50,498 nucleotides of DNA from the NCBI GenBank assembly GCA_903828255.1, contig CAIKLQ010000011.1, positions 1-50,498 on the forward strand. The letters run 5' to 3'. Positions within the stretch are counted from its first letter, which is position 1; every line of letters begins with the position of its first letter. Positions 32,420-42,429 of the stretch are shown here, one piece after another. The notes beneath the pieces were generated by a model that was not told the DNA's origin, searched no databases, and worked only from the letters and a program-made list of their open reading frames with translations. Made by a program: the position numbers and the translations under genes. The stretch is from an uncultured Verrucomicrobiota bacterium (lineage in GTDB: Bacteria; Verrucomicrobiota; Verrucomicrobiia; Limisphaerales; JADLHS01).

Positions 32420-34816
32420 GTGAAACTCTACTATCTTGGAAAACCCGATGACGGCTTCGGCTGGGGCGTGGCGAACACCAACCTGGTCCGCGAACTGTCC
32501 AAACTCTGCGAGGTGGTGGTGGACACTTCCAACCGCACCCAGTTTGACGCTCCGGTGTTCATGCCGGTTGTGGATGAATCCCTGGCGCCCCAGCACCGGA
32601 TAAGTGCTCCGAGGGTGTTAGGCTACTGCTTCACGGAATGGCCACTCACCCCTGATGCCGCGCGCAATGCGAGGCATTATGACGTGCTGTTCGCGGGTTC
32701 TACCTGGAACACCGAGAAGCTCCGCCGAGCGGGCGTCCAACAGGCCGAGACCCTCATCCAAGGTGTGAACTTTGGGCGATTCACCCCGCGCCCACCACCG
32801 GACCCGAAAGGATTCGTGGTTTTTAGCGGCGGCAAATACGAGTTCCGCAAGGGACAGGACTACGTACTCCGGGCGATGCGCCATTTCATGCTGCTACATG
32901 CCGACGTCCTTCTGTTAGCCGCGTGGCATAACCCGTGGCCGCAAACTATGGCCTCCATGCAGCAAAGCCGACTGATTGACTGCACCAATCCCTGGGCTGG
33001 ATTGCCCGAAGATCGGGTCATCAAGATTCCCGCCATTCCCAATGCCGAGACGCCGGAGGTCTATTCCAGCGCTCACGTCGGACTGTTCCCCAACCGCTGC
33101 GAAGCTGGCACCAACATGGTCATGGCGGAGTTTATGGCCTGTAGCCGGCCGGTCATTGCTACCGACGCGCATGGGCACCGGGATGTTCTCGACGGCGACG
33201 GGCCTTTGAAGCTAACCAACGGAACCTGGGACGCGACGGGTTGGTTCCACCCCAACGTCACGGATATCCGCGCGCACCTGGAATACGCCTATCAACACCG
33301 CGCCGAGTTAGTGCCGCGCGGCGAGCAATGCCGCAGACTGGTCGAAAGATTTACTTGGGCCGACTGCGCGGCGAAGATCGTCAAAGCCGCTTTTCCGACG
33401 ACCGCCGAACTAGCTGGCCCAGCAGTTGCCGCTAGGCCGTGGCCTATCCACGAAACCGCTTCCTCGCAGCCCAACCAAGCGTTGTTGTCTTTGATGGCGA
33501 GTGCCGAAGCCCGGCGCTCCGCAACCGAATTCAGCGCGGCAGAGAACCTCTACCGTCAGGTGCTCAACCAAGATGCCGACCACGCGCCCGCCTGGTACGG
33601 TCTGGCCCAAATGGCCATGACCACCCGGAACTTTGAACTGGCGGCTCAATTACTCGGCAAAGCCATCGGCAGCGCCCCGAACGAACCGGGCAATTACGTT
33701 GATCTGGGTATCTGCCTTGGCGCTATGAACCGCGGGGAGTTGGCCATCCAAGCGCAACGCAAGGCGCTCCAACTCGCCCCGGAAAATGTGCCCGCCCTGA
33801 CCAACTTAGGGAAAGCTCTCGGTGCCCAAAACCAAGTCACTGAGTCTATCGCCTGTTTGCGGCAAGCCCTGCACCTCGCCCCTGGCCTTGCCGCTGCGCA
33901 TTGGAACCTGGCTCTGGCGCTGCTGGTAGCGGGTCGGTTGCCGGAAGGTTGGGAGGAATTCGAATGGCGTCTGCAAGTCAACCCCCACCTCGACCCCAAA
34001 CTAAGCGTTCCCAAATGGCAGGGGGAACCCGCCCCCAGTCAGACCATCCTACTCTGTGCCGAACAGGGGACCGGGGATTGCCTTCAATTCCTCCGCTACC
34101 TGCCGCTGGTCAAGGCCAGGGTTGGCCGCGTGATCGTAGCCTGCCCCAAAAGCCTGGTGAGCTTGGTGAAAACGGCCGAAGGCGTGGACGAAGCGGCCCC
34201 GGCTCCAGGACCAACACTTCATTGTGATAGGTATGCGATGATGCTCAGTCTGCCCCGCATCTTCGGCACCTCACTGAACACGATCCCGGCCACCATCCCC
34301 TACCTCCGCGCACAGTCCCATTTCCAACCGACAACGGCACAAGCCAAGGACCCCGCGGGCCGCCGCATCGGGTTGGTTTGGGCGGGCAATGCCAGCCACC
34401 CCAATGACGCCAACCGCTCCGCTCCCTTGGCGGCCCTGTCCCCCTTGCTCGCCCTACCGGGTAACCAGTTTTTTAGTCTCCAAGTCGGTCCGCGGGCGAC
34501 CGACTTGAGCCAACTGGCCGATGCCGCGGCGATTACCGATTGGTCGTCCTATCTCGGCGATTACAGCGATACCGCTGCGGCGCTAGCGACGCTTGACCTC
34601 TTGATCACGGTGGACACTTCGGTGGCCCATCTCGCGGGAGCACTCGGTCGCCCCGTATGGTTGCTGTTGCCATTCGCTCCGGACTGGCGCTGGTTGCTCA
34701 AGCGCGAGGACACGCCGTGGTATCCCACCATGCGGCTCTTTCGCCAACCAACTCCCGGCGACTGGAAGTCCGTCGTCGCCAAACTTGTCGAGGCACTGCA
34801 GGATGGCTCGCACTAG
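32420..34816 (+). CDS. GT4-like / TPR / GT9-like glycosyltransferase fusion
   Basis: 798 aa from GTG 32420 (the frame extends to a TTG at 32390; neither has a clear SD). Residues about 1-335 are a GT-B fold of GT4 type: KPDDGFGWGVANTNLVREL, FSGGKYEFRKGQDYVL, LFPNRCEAGTNMVMAEFMA with the family EX7E-like acidic pair. Residues about 345-500 are TPRs (AENLYRQVLNQDADHAPAW, LGICLGAMNRGELA). Residues about 510-795 are a GT9 (heptosyltransferase-like) domain: CAEQGTGDCLQFLRYLP, RIGLVWAGNASHPND, DLLITVDTSVAHLAGALGRP, DTPWYPTMRLFRQ. The likely role is sugar addition to a protein bound by the TPRs, as in Caulobacter FlmG, or to a surface glycan. The gene at 36817 has the same domains in another order. 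Confidence 0.85.
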   Translation: MKLYYLGKPDDGFGWGVANTNLVRELSKLCEVVVDTSNRTQFDAPVFMPVVDESLAPQHRISAPRVLGYCFTEWPLTPDAARNARHYDVLFAGSTWNTEKLRRAGVQQAETLIQGVNFGRFTPRPPPDPKGFVVFSGGKYEFRKGQDYVLRAMRHFMLLHADVLLLAAWHNPWPQTMASMQQSRLIDCTNPWAGLPEDRVIKIPAIPNAETPEVYSSAHVGLFPNRCEAGTNMVMAEFMACSRPVIATDAHGHRDVLDGDGPLKLTNGTWDATGWFHPNVTDIRAHLEYAYQHRAELVPRGEQCRRLVERFTWADCAAKIVKAAFPTTAELAGPAVAARPWPIHETASSQPNQALLSLMASAEARRSATEFSAAENLYRQVLNQDADHAPAWYGLAQMAMTTRNFELAAQLLGKAIGSAPNEPGNYVDLGICLGAMNRGELAIQAQRKALQLAPENVPALTNLGKALGAQNQVTESIACLRQALHLAPGLAAAHWNLALALLVAGRLPEGWEEFEWRLQVNPHLDPKLSVPKWQGEPAPSQTILLCAEQGTGDCLQFLRYLPLVKARVGRVIVACPKSLVSLVKTAEGVDEAAPAPGPTLHCDRYAMMLSLPRIFGTSLNTIPATIPYLRAQSHFQPTTAQAKDPAGRRIGLVWAGNASHPNDANRSAPLAALSPLLALPGNQFFSLQVGPRATDLSQLADAAAITDWSSYLGDYSDTAAALATLDLLITVDTSVAHLAGALGRPVWLLLPFAPDWRWLLKREDTPWYPTMRLFRQPTPGDWKSVVAKLVEALQDGSH

Positions 34817-34921
34817 GAGCCGGTTGGCTAACATGACATTGAGCCGCTCCATACCAGCAAAACTTCCACTGACTGTCTTTTGGTTGGACCTAACTTCAGC
34901 TCGGCGCAATTCCTCGCACCC

Positions 34922-36733
34922 ATGAGCTCGAACTTGCTCGCCATGCTGCAAACTGCACTGGAGCATCACCACGCCGGACGCCCGGCTGAAGCGGAGCAAC
35001 TTTACCGCGTCGTGTTACAAGCCGACGCCGAAAACGCCGATGCCCTCAACTTACTGGGGGTTTTGGAATATGAGCGAGGCCGGAACCCCCCGGCGCTGGA
35101 TTGGCTATCCAAAGCAGTCGAATTGGCCCCGCAAACTGCAATGTACCACAACAATCTGGGCTTGGTGTTGGTTGCGTTGGGTCGGCATGGCGACGCGGCG
35201 ACGCGGTTTGAGCAAGCCGGCCAACTAGACGCCCAACTGCCGGATGCGTTCTACAATCTGGGCGTCGCCCGCCAGAAACTTGACCAAGTGGACGAGGCCA
35301 TTGCCGCTTACGAGAAGGCGCTGACGTTGGCAGAAGATCCGGGCACCTTGAGTAACCTAGGGGCCGCGTATCTCCAGAGCAGCCGACGCAAGGAAGGCAT
35401 CCGGTGCTATGAGCGGGTGCTTCAGCTTCAGCCGGAGCACGCGGAGGCCATGGTCAGCCTTGCCGACGCCCTGCTGGAGAGCGGAAGCGCAACCGAAGCA
35501 GAAAGCTGGTACCGCCAGGCGTTGCTGTGCCAACCGACGGCACAAGCGTGCGTCAAACTCGCGCATATCCTGGAGCAACGACTGGAGTTCACGGAGGCAG
35601 AACAACTCTTGCGCCGGGCTTTGAAGTTGCAACCGGATGCCTCAGCGGCTTTCAATAGTCTCGGCAATGTGCTGCTGGCCACCGGACGGGCCGAGGAGGC
35701 GGTGCTGGCCTACGACCAGGCCATTCAGTTCGGAGGGGCCGACCCGGTTGTTTCCTACAATCGAGGACAGGCTCGCCTGCTGTTGGGCGACTTCGCCGAG
35801 GGATGGGATGGTTACGAATGCCGGTGGCTGTGGAAGAGCTCCCCACACCAGCGCCCCCCGTTCGCGCAACCGGCGTGGACCGGTGATGACCTGAATGGCC
35901 GCACCCTGCTGGTATATCACGAGCAGGGGAGAGGTGATATTATCCAGTTTGCGCGCTATGTACGCCTGCTGGCTGACCGGGGGGCAAGAGTGCTATTTGC
36001 GGAACCGGCAGAACTCAAGTCTCTCCTCGGCGATCTGGGTGGGGCCTGCCAAGTTCTGGAACCAGGCCAACCGCTGCCCCCGTTCGACGTTCATGCGGCG
36101 CTGATGAGTCTGCCGCGGCTGTGTGGTACCCGGCGGGAGAACATTCCCGCCTCCGTGCCGTACCTGCCGTTGCCGCCGGTGGAACGTTTCCCCCTGCCGC
36201 CTGCCACGCCCGGACGGGTGCGGGTGGGCTTGGTCTGGGCGGGGGCGGCGAGTAATCCCAGGGACAAGTTGCGCAGCATTCCCTTGCAGACTTTTCTGCC
36301 TCTGCTGGAAAACGCCGATTGCGACTTCTTCAGTTTGCAGGCGGGACCAAGAGCGGCCGACCTGGCGGCCCTGCCGTCCGAAATTCCCGTGACAGACATT
36401 GGCTCTCGCGTCCGGGATTTTGCCGACACCGCAGCGGTCATGGGCCAGGTTGATCTGATCATCTCCGTTGATACGTCCACGCTGCACCTGGCCGGGGCCC
36501 TGGCACGGCCCGTGTGGGGATTGCTGCCCTACGCTCCAGACTGGCGCTGGTTGCTCGAGCGCGAGGACACCCCATGGTATCCTACTATGCGACTGTTTCG
36601 CCAACCGACCCCCGGCGACTGGGAGTCCGTCGTGGCAAGACTGGCCAAAGCGCTGCAAGATCGTTCGTTCCGGCCAGCGCTGTTAGCCCCCACCTCTCCG
36701 CGCAAGGAGCCAGATCGGAAACCGCTTCGCTAG
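34922..36733 (+). CDS. TPR / GT9-like glycosyltransferase
   Basis: 603 aa from ATG 34922; upstream open frame (TTG 34880) has no family sequence. Residues about 5-300 form 7-8 TPRs, beginning LQTALEHHHAGRPAEAEQLY and including LGVLEYERGRNPPALDWLS, LGVARQKLDQVDEAIAAYEK and LGNVLLATGRAEEAVLAYDQ. The GT9-like domain (about 315-590) shows YHEQGRGDIIQFARYVRLL, VGLVWAGAASNPRDK, DLIISVDTSTLHLAGALARP and DTPWYPTMRLFRQ. The architecture equals Caulobacter FlmG. It is a close paralogue of the first 600 residues of the protein at 36817. It lies 105 bp after the GT4-TPR-GT9 gene; all three are on the plus strand. The substrate is unknown. Confidence 0.88.
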   Translation: MSSNLLAMLQTALEHHHAGRPAEAEQLYRVVLQADAENADALNLLGVLEYERGRNPPALDWLSKAVELAPQTAMYHNNLGLVLVALGRHGDAATRFEQAGQLDAQLPDAFYNLGVARQKLDQVDEAIAAYEKALTLAEDPGTLSNLGAAYLQSSRRKEGIRCYERVLQLQPEHAEAMVSLADALLESGSATEAESWYRQALLCQPTAQACVKLAHILEQRLEFTEAEQLLRRALKLQPDASAAFNSLGNVLLATGRAEEAVLAYDQAIQFGGADPVVSYNRGQARLLLGDFAEGWDGYECRWLWKSSPHQRPPFAQPAWTGDDLNGRTLLVYHEQGRGDIIQFARYVRLLADRGARVLFAEPAELKSLLGDLGGACQVLEPGQPLPPFDVHAALMSLPRLCGTRRENIPASVPYLPLPPVERFPLPPATPGRVRVGLVWAGAASNPRDKLRSIPLQTFLPLLENADCDFFSLQAGPRAADLAALPSEIPVTDIGSRVRDFADTAAVMGQVDLIISVDTSTLHLAGALARPVWGLLPYAPDWRWLLEREDTPWYPTMRLFRQPTPGDWESVVARLAKALQDRSFRPALLAPTSPRKEPDRKPLR

Positions 36734-36816
36734 CCCGACATGCCCCGCACCGCTACACTTTCGCTGGTCAGGTTTTGACTCGCCATGGCTTTGACACAGT
36801 ACATTTTATTTTACCC

Positions 36817-39786
36817 ATGAAGCCGAACTTACTCGCCAAATTGCAAACCGCGTTGGAGCATCATCACGCAGGACGGGCCGATGAAGCGGAACAACTCTAC
36901 CGCGCCGTGTTGCGCGCTGACGCCCAAAACGCCGATGCCCTCAACTTGCTGGGGGTATTGGAATATGAGCGAGGCCGCAACCTGGAGGCACTGGATTGGC
37001 TATCCAAAGCGGTCGCAGGGTCTTCGCGTACCGCAATGTACCATAACAATCTGGGCTTGGTGCTGATGGCGTTGCGCCGGCATAGGGACGCCGCAGCGCG
37101 GTTTGAGCAGGCCGGCCAACTGGATCAACGCTTGCCAGATGCGTTCTACAATCTAGGAGTCGCTCGACAGGAACTGGGGCAAGTGGACGAGGCTATCGCC
37201 GCTTACGAGAAGGCGCTGACGCTCGCAGAGGATCCAGTCACCTTGAACAATTTGGGCGCGGCGTATCTCAAGTGCGGTCGGGGCGAGCAGGCTATTCGGT
37301 GCTTTGAGCGGGCGATTCAACTCCAACCGGATCACGCGGATGCCATGTTCAATCTTGCTGGGGCCCTGTTGGAATGTGGGCGCAACCCGGACGCCGAAAC
37401 CCGCTACCGTCAGGTGCTGGCCTTGTACCGCCAGGAGTTGCTGCGCCAACCAACGTCAACAGTGTGCGTCAACCTCGCCCATGTCCTATTGCGGCAATTC
37501 GAGTTCCCATTCGAGTTCCTGGAGGCAGAACAGCTCTTGCGTCGGGCTTTGGAGCTGCAACCGGATAACTATGCGGCTTTCAACGGTCTCGGCAATCTAT
37601 TCATGGCCACCGGCCGAGCGGAGGAAGCGGTGCTGGCCTACGGTCAAGCCATTAAGCTCAAAGGCGACGACCCGCATGCTTACCGCAACCGGGGCTACGC
37701 CCGCTTGATTTTGGGCGACTTCCCCGGGGGATGGGACGATTGCGAATACCGGTGGCTATGTAAGGGATTTGCGCACCAACGGGCCCCGTCTTTTGCTCAA
37801 CCGTCGTGGGTCGGGGATGACCTCAACGGGCGCACCTTGCTGGTGTACGCCGAGCAGGGACGAGGCGATGTCATTCAGTTTGTACGCTACCTGCGCCTAC
37901 TGGCAGATCGGGGAGCCAGAGTACTACTTACTGCGCCAGCAGAGCTTCAATCTCTCCTTGGCGATCTGGCTGGGGCTTGTCAAGTTGTAGCGCCCAACCA
38001 ACCGCTACCGCCATTTGACGTCCACGCCGCGCTTCTGAGTCTGCCGCGACTGTGCGGCACCCGACTGGAGAACATCCCAGCTTCTGTGCCGTACCTGCCG
38101 CTGCCACCACTGGAGCGTTTCCCCCTGCCACCGGCCACGCCGGGGCGTTTGCAGGTAGGACTAATCTGGGCGGGCGGAGCGGGCCACCCCAATGACAAGT
38201 TTCGCAGCCTCTCCTTGGAGAATTTGCTTCCGCTGCTGCAAACCGCCGATTGCGACTTTTTCAGTTTGCAGGTGGGGCCAAGAGCGGCCGACCTAGCGAC
38301 CCTTCCGGCTGGAATTGCCGTGACGGACATTGGTTCTCGCGTCAGGGATTTTGCCGACACCGCCGCGGCCATGAGACAGCTTGATCTGATCATCTCCGTT
38401 GATACCTCCACTTTGCACTTGGCTGGGGCGCTGGCACGCCCCGCGTGGGCGTTACTACCCTACGCGCCGGACTGGCGCTGGCTGCTCCAGCGCGAGGACA
38501 CGCCGTGGTATCCCACCATGCGGTTGTTTCGCCAGGTCGCGCTGGGTGATTGGGCCGGCGTCCTCAAGCGAGTTCAGGATGAACTCAGCCGGGTGGCGGG
38601 CCTGCACCGCGAGTCAGGCGGGCCACCGCCGTTGAATTGGTTTCAGCCTTCGCCGAGTTTGCCGGTTACGCCCGCAGTGGGCGGACCACCAGACCACGAG
38701 GCAGGCGAACTGAACCAGCTTTTCATGTCCGGCCAGACCCGCGGCGGATTCGGCTGGGCCGTGGTGAATCGCGGCCTCTTCGAGGCGCTCTCCAAAATAT
38801 CGAAGCCCAAGCTCATCACCCCCGCCGACCGCGAGTTCATGTCTCCCAAGTTACCGGGTTTCCTGCTGACCACGCTGGGGGGACACGAGTTCGTTCCAGA
38901 GTGTCGGGCACGCGCCCGGGTCAACTTCGGCAATGCGGTGTTTGAGCAGGAACTCACTGGACGATCCGTGGAGAATGCGAAACGGTTTGACGTGGTATTC
39001 GTTGCCTCCAACTGGTGCGTGGAGCGGATGCGCGAGAAAGGGATTCCCAATGGCGCGTTGTTGTTGCAGGGAATTGACACTCAGGTTTTTCGCCCGGCGG
39101 AAAGGAAGCTCCAGGAGGAGCGCTTCGTTTTGTTCAGTGGCGGGAAGTTCGAGTTGCGCAAGGGGCAGGATCTCGTGTTGCGCGCCTTCCGGATTCTGGC
39201 CCGGAAGTTTCCAGACATGACGCTAATGACGTCATGGCACAACCTCTGGCCGTATTCACTCCGGAGCATGGCTGGCTCCCCAGACATCCGCTTTGAATTG
39301 AAGGGGGCCGCGTGGGCAGACCAATTGGCGCATCTCTGCACGCTCAATGACATTGATCCCCAGCGAGTCGTCGCTCTCCCGCCCGGAAACCCCGAACAAA
39401 TGGCGGCAACCTATCGGCTGGCGGACTTGGGACTGTTTCCGAATCGCTGCGAGGGCGCCACCAACCTGGTGTTGATGGAATTTCTCGCGTGCGGCCGGCC
39501 GGCCATCGTGAGTTTCAACAGCGGCCACTGCGACGTCGTCAGCGATCAAACCGCGATCCTGCTAAAGAATCAGCGCGATTTTGAAGTCCAGGATGCCGGG
39601 AAGCGCACAACGGCCCGCTGGAAGGAAGTGTCGGTGGACGACATCATCGCGGCCGTCGAATATGCCTATCATCATCGGGCGGAGATGCAGCTCCTCGGGG
39701 CAAGGGCGGCGGAAGAGTTGGCGCGTTGGGATTGGGCGCGGGCCGCGCAAGAGGTCCTTGCCACGATGAAACGGTTTGCTGTCTGA
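36817..39786 (+). CDS. TPR / GT9-like / GT4-like glycosyltransferase fusion
   Basis: 989 aa from ATG 36817. The frame runs back to 36514, but ATG 36817 starts exactly like its neighbour (MKPNLLAKLQTALEHHHAGR against MSSNLLAMLQTALEHHHAGR). TPRs span about 1-330, a GT9-like domain about 335-600 (YAEQGRGDVIQFVRYLRLL, VGLIWAGGAGHPNDK, SVDTSTLHLAGALARP). After a proline linker (about 615-635) comes a GT4-like domain, about 636-985 (SGQTRGGFGWAVVNRGLFEAL, LFSGGKFELRKGQDLVL, LFPNRCEGATNLVLMEFLA). The GT4 part is related to the N-terminal domain of the protein at 32420. The two proteins are thus domain permutations. The last 37 codons are copied again at 42430-42538. Confidence 0.87.
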   Translation: MKPNLLAKLQTALEHHHAGRADEAEQLYRAVLRADAQNADALNLLGVLEYERGRNLEALDWLSKAVAGSSRTAMYHNNLGLVLMALRRHRDAAARFEQAGQLDQRLPDAFYNLGVARQELGQVDEAIAAYEKALTLAEDPVTLNNLGAAYLKCGRGEQAIRCFERAIQLQPDHADAMFNLAGALLECGRNPDAETRYRQVLALYRQELLRQPTSTVCVNLAHVLLRQFEFPFEFLEAEQLLRRALELQPDNYAAFNGLGNLFMATGRAEEAVLAYGQAIKLKGDDPHAYRNRGYARLILGDFPGGWDDCEYRWLCKGFAHQRAPSFAQPSWVGDDLNGRTLLVYAEQGRGDVIQFVRYLRLLADRGARVLLTAPAELQSLLGDLAGACQVVAPNQPLPPFDVHAALLSLPRLCGTRLENIPASVPYLPLPPLERFPLPPATPGRLQVGLIWAGGAGHPNDKFRSLSLENLLPLLQTADCDFFSLQVGPRAADLATLPAGIAVTDIGSRVRDFADTAAAMRQLDLIISVDTSTLHLAGALARPAWALLPYAPDWRWLLQREDTPWYPTMRLFRQVALGDWAGVLKRVQDELSRVAGLHRESGGPPPLNWFQPSPSLPVTPAVGGPPDHEAGELNQLFMSGQTRGGFGWAVVNRGLFEALSKISKPKLITPADREFMSPKLPGFLLTTLGGHEFVPECRARARVNFGNAVFEQELTGRSVENAKRFDVVFVASNWCVERMREKGIPNGALLLQGIDTQVFRPAERKLQEERFVLFSGGKFELRKGQDLVLRAFRILARKFPDMTLMTSWHNLWPYSLRSMAGSPDIRFELKGAAWADQLAHLCTLNDIDPQRVVALPPGNPEQMAATYRLADLGLFPNRCEGATNLVLMEFLACGRPAIVSFNSGHCDVVSDQTAILLKNQRDFEVQDAGKRTTARWKEVSVDDIIAAVEYAYHHRAEMQLLGARAAEELARWDWARAAQEVLATMKRFAV

Positions 39787-39889
39787 GTTTGGGGTTGAAA
39801 GCATGCCCAGCTTGACTCCAGCAATCTCCGCCTGTCGGACGGCGGGTTCGCAGGCAGGACAGATTAGCCGCCCGCCGATAGGTCGCGAT

Positions 39890-40171
39890 TTATGGCAATC
39901 TCTGTTGGTACGGCCACACTGTGCCTGGCCGGAGCCCTGGCATATCCCGTGTGGGCGTTGCTGCCCTGCGCGCCGGACTGGCGCTGGCTGGTCGAGCGCG
40001 AGGACACGCCGTGGTATCCCACCATGCTACTGTTTCGCCAACGGCTCTCGGCGACTGGAAGTCCGTCGTCGCCGCACTGGTCAAGACGCAGCGGGATGGT
40101 TCGATCCGGCCAACACCGATGACATTGCGCCTCCCCGCGCACGGAGCCGCATCCGATCCCGCTTCGCTAAC
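39890..40171 (+). pseudogene. C-terminal shred of a TPR/GT9 gene
   Basis: Translation gives ISVGTATLCLAGALAYPVWA, LLPCAPDWRWLVEREDTPWY and PTMLLFRQ, matching the end of the GT9 domain in the three genes to the left (SVDTSTLHLAGALARPVWGL; DTPWYPTMRLFRQ). A frame change follows FRQ; the next frame continues GDWKSVVAALVK. The first 100 bp after the 36817 gene and the rest of this gap up to 40345 show no further gene. Confidence 0.8.
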
Positions 40172-40345
40172 ATGACCAGCACCCTTGCAGCAAATAAACG
40201 CCGCCGTGGACCGCGCAGCCTCAAAAAGTGAATTGCTAGCGGTCGGTTAACGCAACTTGGTAAAGAAATGGACAAGCTGGCCCAGGAGGGTGTAAGGATT
40301 GCGGTGGCCTGAAGGACAAAAACCTTCCGGCGACGACTTAAACTT

Positions 40346-41230
40346 ATGAGTGATCAAAACCAAGAACTGACGAAAGGCAGGACGTGTATCGCGCTGTCGT
40401 TTGATTCCGCCATGTTCACACAAGGACGCGAGTGCATTAAAACCATTCTGAAACATTGGGATGGAAATGGCGAAATCTGCGTTCTATCCTTGGGACTGAA
40501 GGATACGGAGACCGAGTGGCTTCGGCAAATAGGAGTGCGGGTTGAAACAAATACCGCAGGCATTCCGGTCTTTTCCGGAGCGCCTCTATACGCTGTCGCG
40601 ATGACCTGCCGACCTTGGCTTCGGGACCTGTTTCCCGGGTTTGAGCTTTACATGTGGATCGACGCTGACGTGCGGATCGCTTCACCCGGTGCGTTCATGT
40701 TTTATCTGCACAATGCCGCCGGTAATTCAGACGCGATTGTCATCACCCAGGAAGTCGATCCAACTTACTGCTTTGTCAGCAATCCGCAGATTGCCGGCAA
40801 CTATCATAGGGAGAAATTCCGGCGCATCAAAGCAACGCATGGGGACCAGCTTGCTCTTTCGATGGAGTATTTTTACTGTTTCAACGCTGGGGTCTTCGCC
40901 ATGCATCGTGATTCGCTGGTATGGGAGGCTTACCAGACGAATATTCGGCGGGCCATTCTGACCGAGTTTGACCACATGAAGGAGCAGGATGCCATGAACA
41001 TTGCGATTTTTCAGACGGGACAGGTGTGCATCGCTCCGGCCATTATGAATTGGCTTTGCTCCATCAGTTTCCCGGCCTTTGACTCGGAGACCTCGTGCTG
41101 GGTGCGCCCAGCCTGGCCGCAACTTGCCATCCCGGTCCTTCATCTGACCAATTCCAACAACGTAATCTCTGTTAATGCCGAAAACATGACTTTTTACCAA
41201 GCTTACCGGCTGAAAGGGTTGACGGAATGA
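40346..41230 (+). CDS. GT-A type glycosyltransferase (GT8-like) with DxD motif
   Basis: 294 aa. The layout fits a soluble GT-A enzyme: CIALSFDSAMFTQG near the N-terminus, then GEICVLSLGLKD, a metal/nucleotide-sugar DxD in YMWIDADVRIA at about 106-108, CFNAGVFAMHRDS (acceptor loop) and HMKEQDAMNIAIF. Overall order resembles GT8 or the nucleotide-diphospho-sugar transferase group. It has no membrane segment. It transfers a sugar from an NDP-sugar, acceptor unknown. It sits alone between a GT9 shred and the exostosin-like gene. GC is somewhat lower than in the che region, in keeping with an acquired island. Confidence 0.78.
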   Translation: MSDQNQELTKGRTCIALSFDSAMFTQGRECIKTILKHWDGNGEICVLSLGLKDTETEWLRQIGVRVETNTAGIPVFSGAPLYAVAMTCRPWLRDLFPGFELYMWIDADVRIASPGAFMFYLHNAAGNSDAIVITQEVDPTYCFVSNPQIAGNYHREKFRRIKATHGDQLALSMEYFYCFNAGVFAMHRDSLVWEAYQTNIRRAILTEFDHMKEQDAMNIAIFQTGQVCIAPAIMNWLCSISFPAFDSETSCWVRPAWPQLAIPVLHLTNSNNVISVNAENMTFYQAYRLKGLTE

Positions 41231-41325
41231 TTTGCCATCCGTCATCCTCCTGGGGCAAGCTAAAGCCGACGAGCAATCAGTATCAGGGACACGACTAACC
41301 GCCCAACCATTTACGAATTACCCTC

Positions 41326-42290
41326 ATGCCAACGATTGCACTCGATTTTGAAGACTCGGCCATGCACCGAACGGTCTTTTACGAAAAGTTCCGTGCTGCG
41401 CATTCCAGGTCTGCCTCGTTTATCGGTGACCCCGGCCGCGCGGAACTGGTTTTCCCGCCGAAAATACTGCGCTGGAAAAAAACTGGCCACGCTATGGTCG
41501 TGGTGAAACTGCTTTCATCTGCGGCAGATTTGACAAAGACACTCACATCGCCTACCTACAACGACTGGCTCAGGTGGAAGGGCCACTCTGCTTGGTTAAC
41601 ATGCACCCGCTCACCCATTTGTCCGTGCTCATGCAGCCGAGCGCGGCGATCATGGTAGCTGACGGCAATCTGATGACCTTCGAACGATCCCTAAACCCGC
41701 GCAGCATCAGTATGCCGGCTCTGCCCATTGTCACCGCGACCAACCCGGGTGCGACGCGTAAAGTGCTTGCCTCATTCCGCAGGATTTTGTCCCACCCAGT
41801 GCGGCAGGCGCTCGCCCGCATCGGCGATGGTAAGCAGATCGTCGTCGAGATCGTCCAGGAGGCGAACCACGTTGGCAAACTGGATGCCGAAGCAAGACGA
41901 GGCGACCCCGCCTATGCGTCGCTGCTGGAATCGAGCTACTTTGCGTTCGTGCCCCGCGGCGACGCGGAGTTTTCGTATCGCTTGCTCGAAGTGATGTCGG
42001 CTGGCTGCATCCCGGTGGTCTTGTCCGATGGGTGGGTGCTTCCCTTCGACCGGATCGTGGACTGGTCCTCTTGCAGCGTGCAAGTGCCGGAAAACAAAGC
42101 GAGCGAACTTCCTGCAATTCTGGCTAGTTTTCCGACGGAGCGGATTGCCGAAATGCAGGCCAAGGTTGCCCAAATTTACGCCTCGGTGTTCAGCAGTCTC
42201 GACACCGTTGTTGCCGGAATCCTGAAAGAGGCGGAACTGGTGCTACGCCACCTCCCCGGGGTTCAAGAACAGTCAGCGTCTGGGAAATGA
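41326..42290 (+). pseudogene. Exostosin-like (GT47) glycosyltransferase broken by a frameshift
   Basis: The N-terminal part is read in one frame from ATG 41326 (MPTIALDFEDSAMHRTVFYE to DPGRAELVF). The rest is in another frame from about 41430: NWPRYGRGETAFICGRFDKD, then LCLVNMHPLTHLS. It ends with the exostosin signature SYFAFVPRGDAEFSYRLLEV, MSAGCIPVVLSDGWVLPF. A single-base change near 41453-41460 (TTTCCCGCCGAAAATACTG) would restore about 320 residues. If the error lies in sequencing, this is an intact gene. Exostosin-like proteins are retaining or inverting GT-B enzymes, found in many bacterial glycan loci. Confidence 0.78.
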
Positions 42291-42358
42291 ATTGTGCGAC
42301 CACCCTGCGCAGTGCTATTACGGAGGACGGGGAATGAAAGGCAACCAAAACGCCCTCC

Positions 42359-42415
42359 GCACGAGTTGCAGGCAAAACAACCCGCACACCATCTGGAAAT
42401 CAGGCCGGTGCCGAC
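42359..42415 (-). pseudogene. Shred of the GT2-TPR gene
   Basis: GCACGAGTTGCAGGCAAAAC and following bases match 46497-46553 in the GT2-TPR gene at roughly 50 of 57 positions. Only this stretch survives. Confidence 0.75.
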
Positions 42416-42429
42416 GCAGGAATGCAAAT

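Noticed and set aside
36514-36816. A 101-residue N-terminal extension of the TPR/GT9/GT4 protein
   Set aside because: It overlaps the end of the preceding GT9 gene in another frame; ATG 36817 starts like the paralogue at 34922.
36791-36816. A sigma-70 promoter (TTGACA with an AT-rich follow-up) before the gene at 36817
   Set aside because: The spacing to any TATAAT-like box is about 12 nt, too short to support it.
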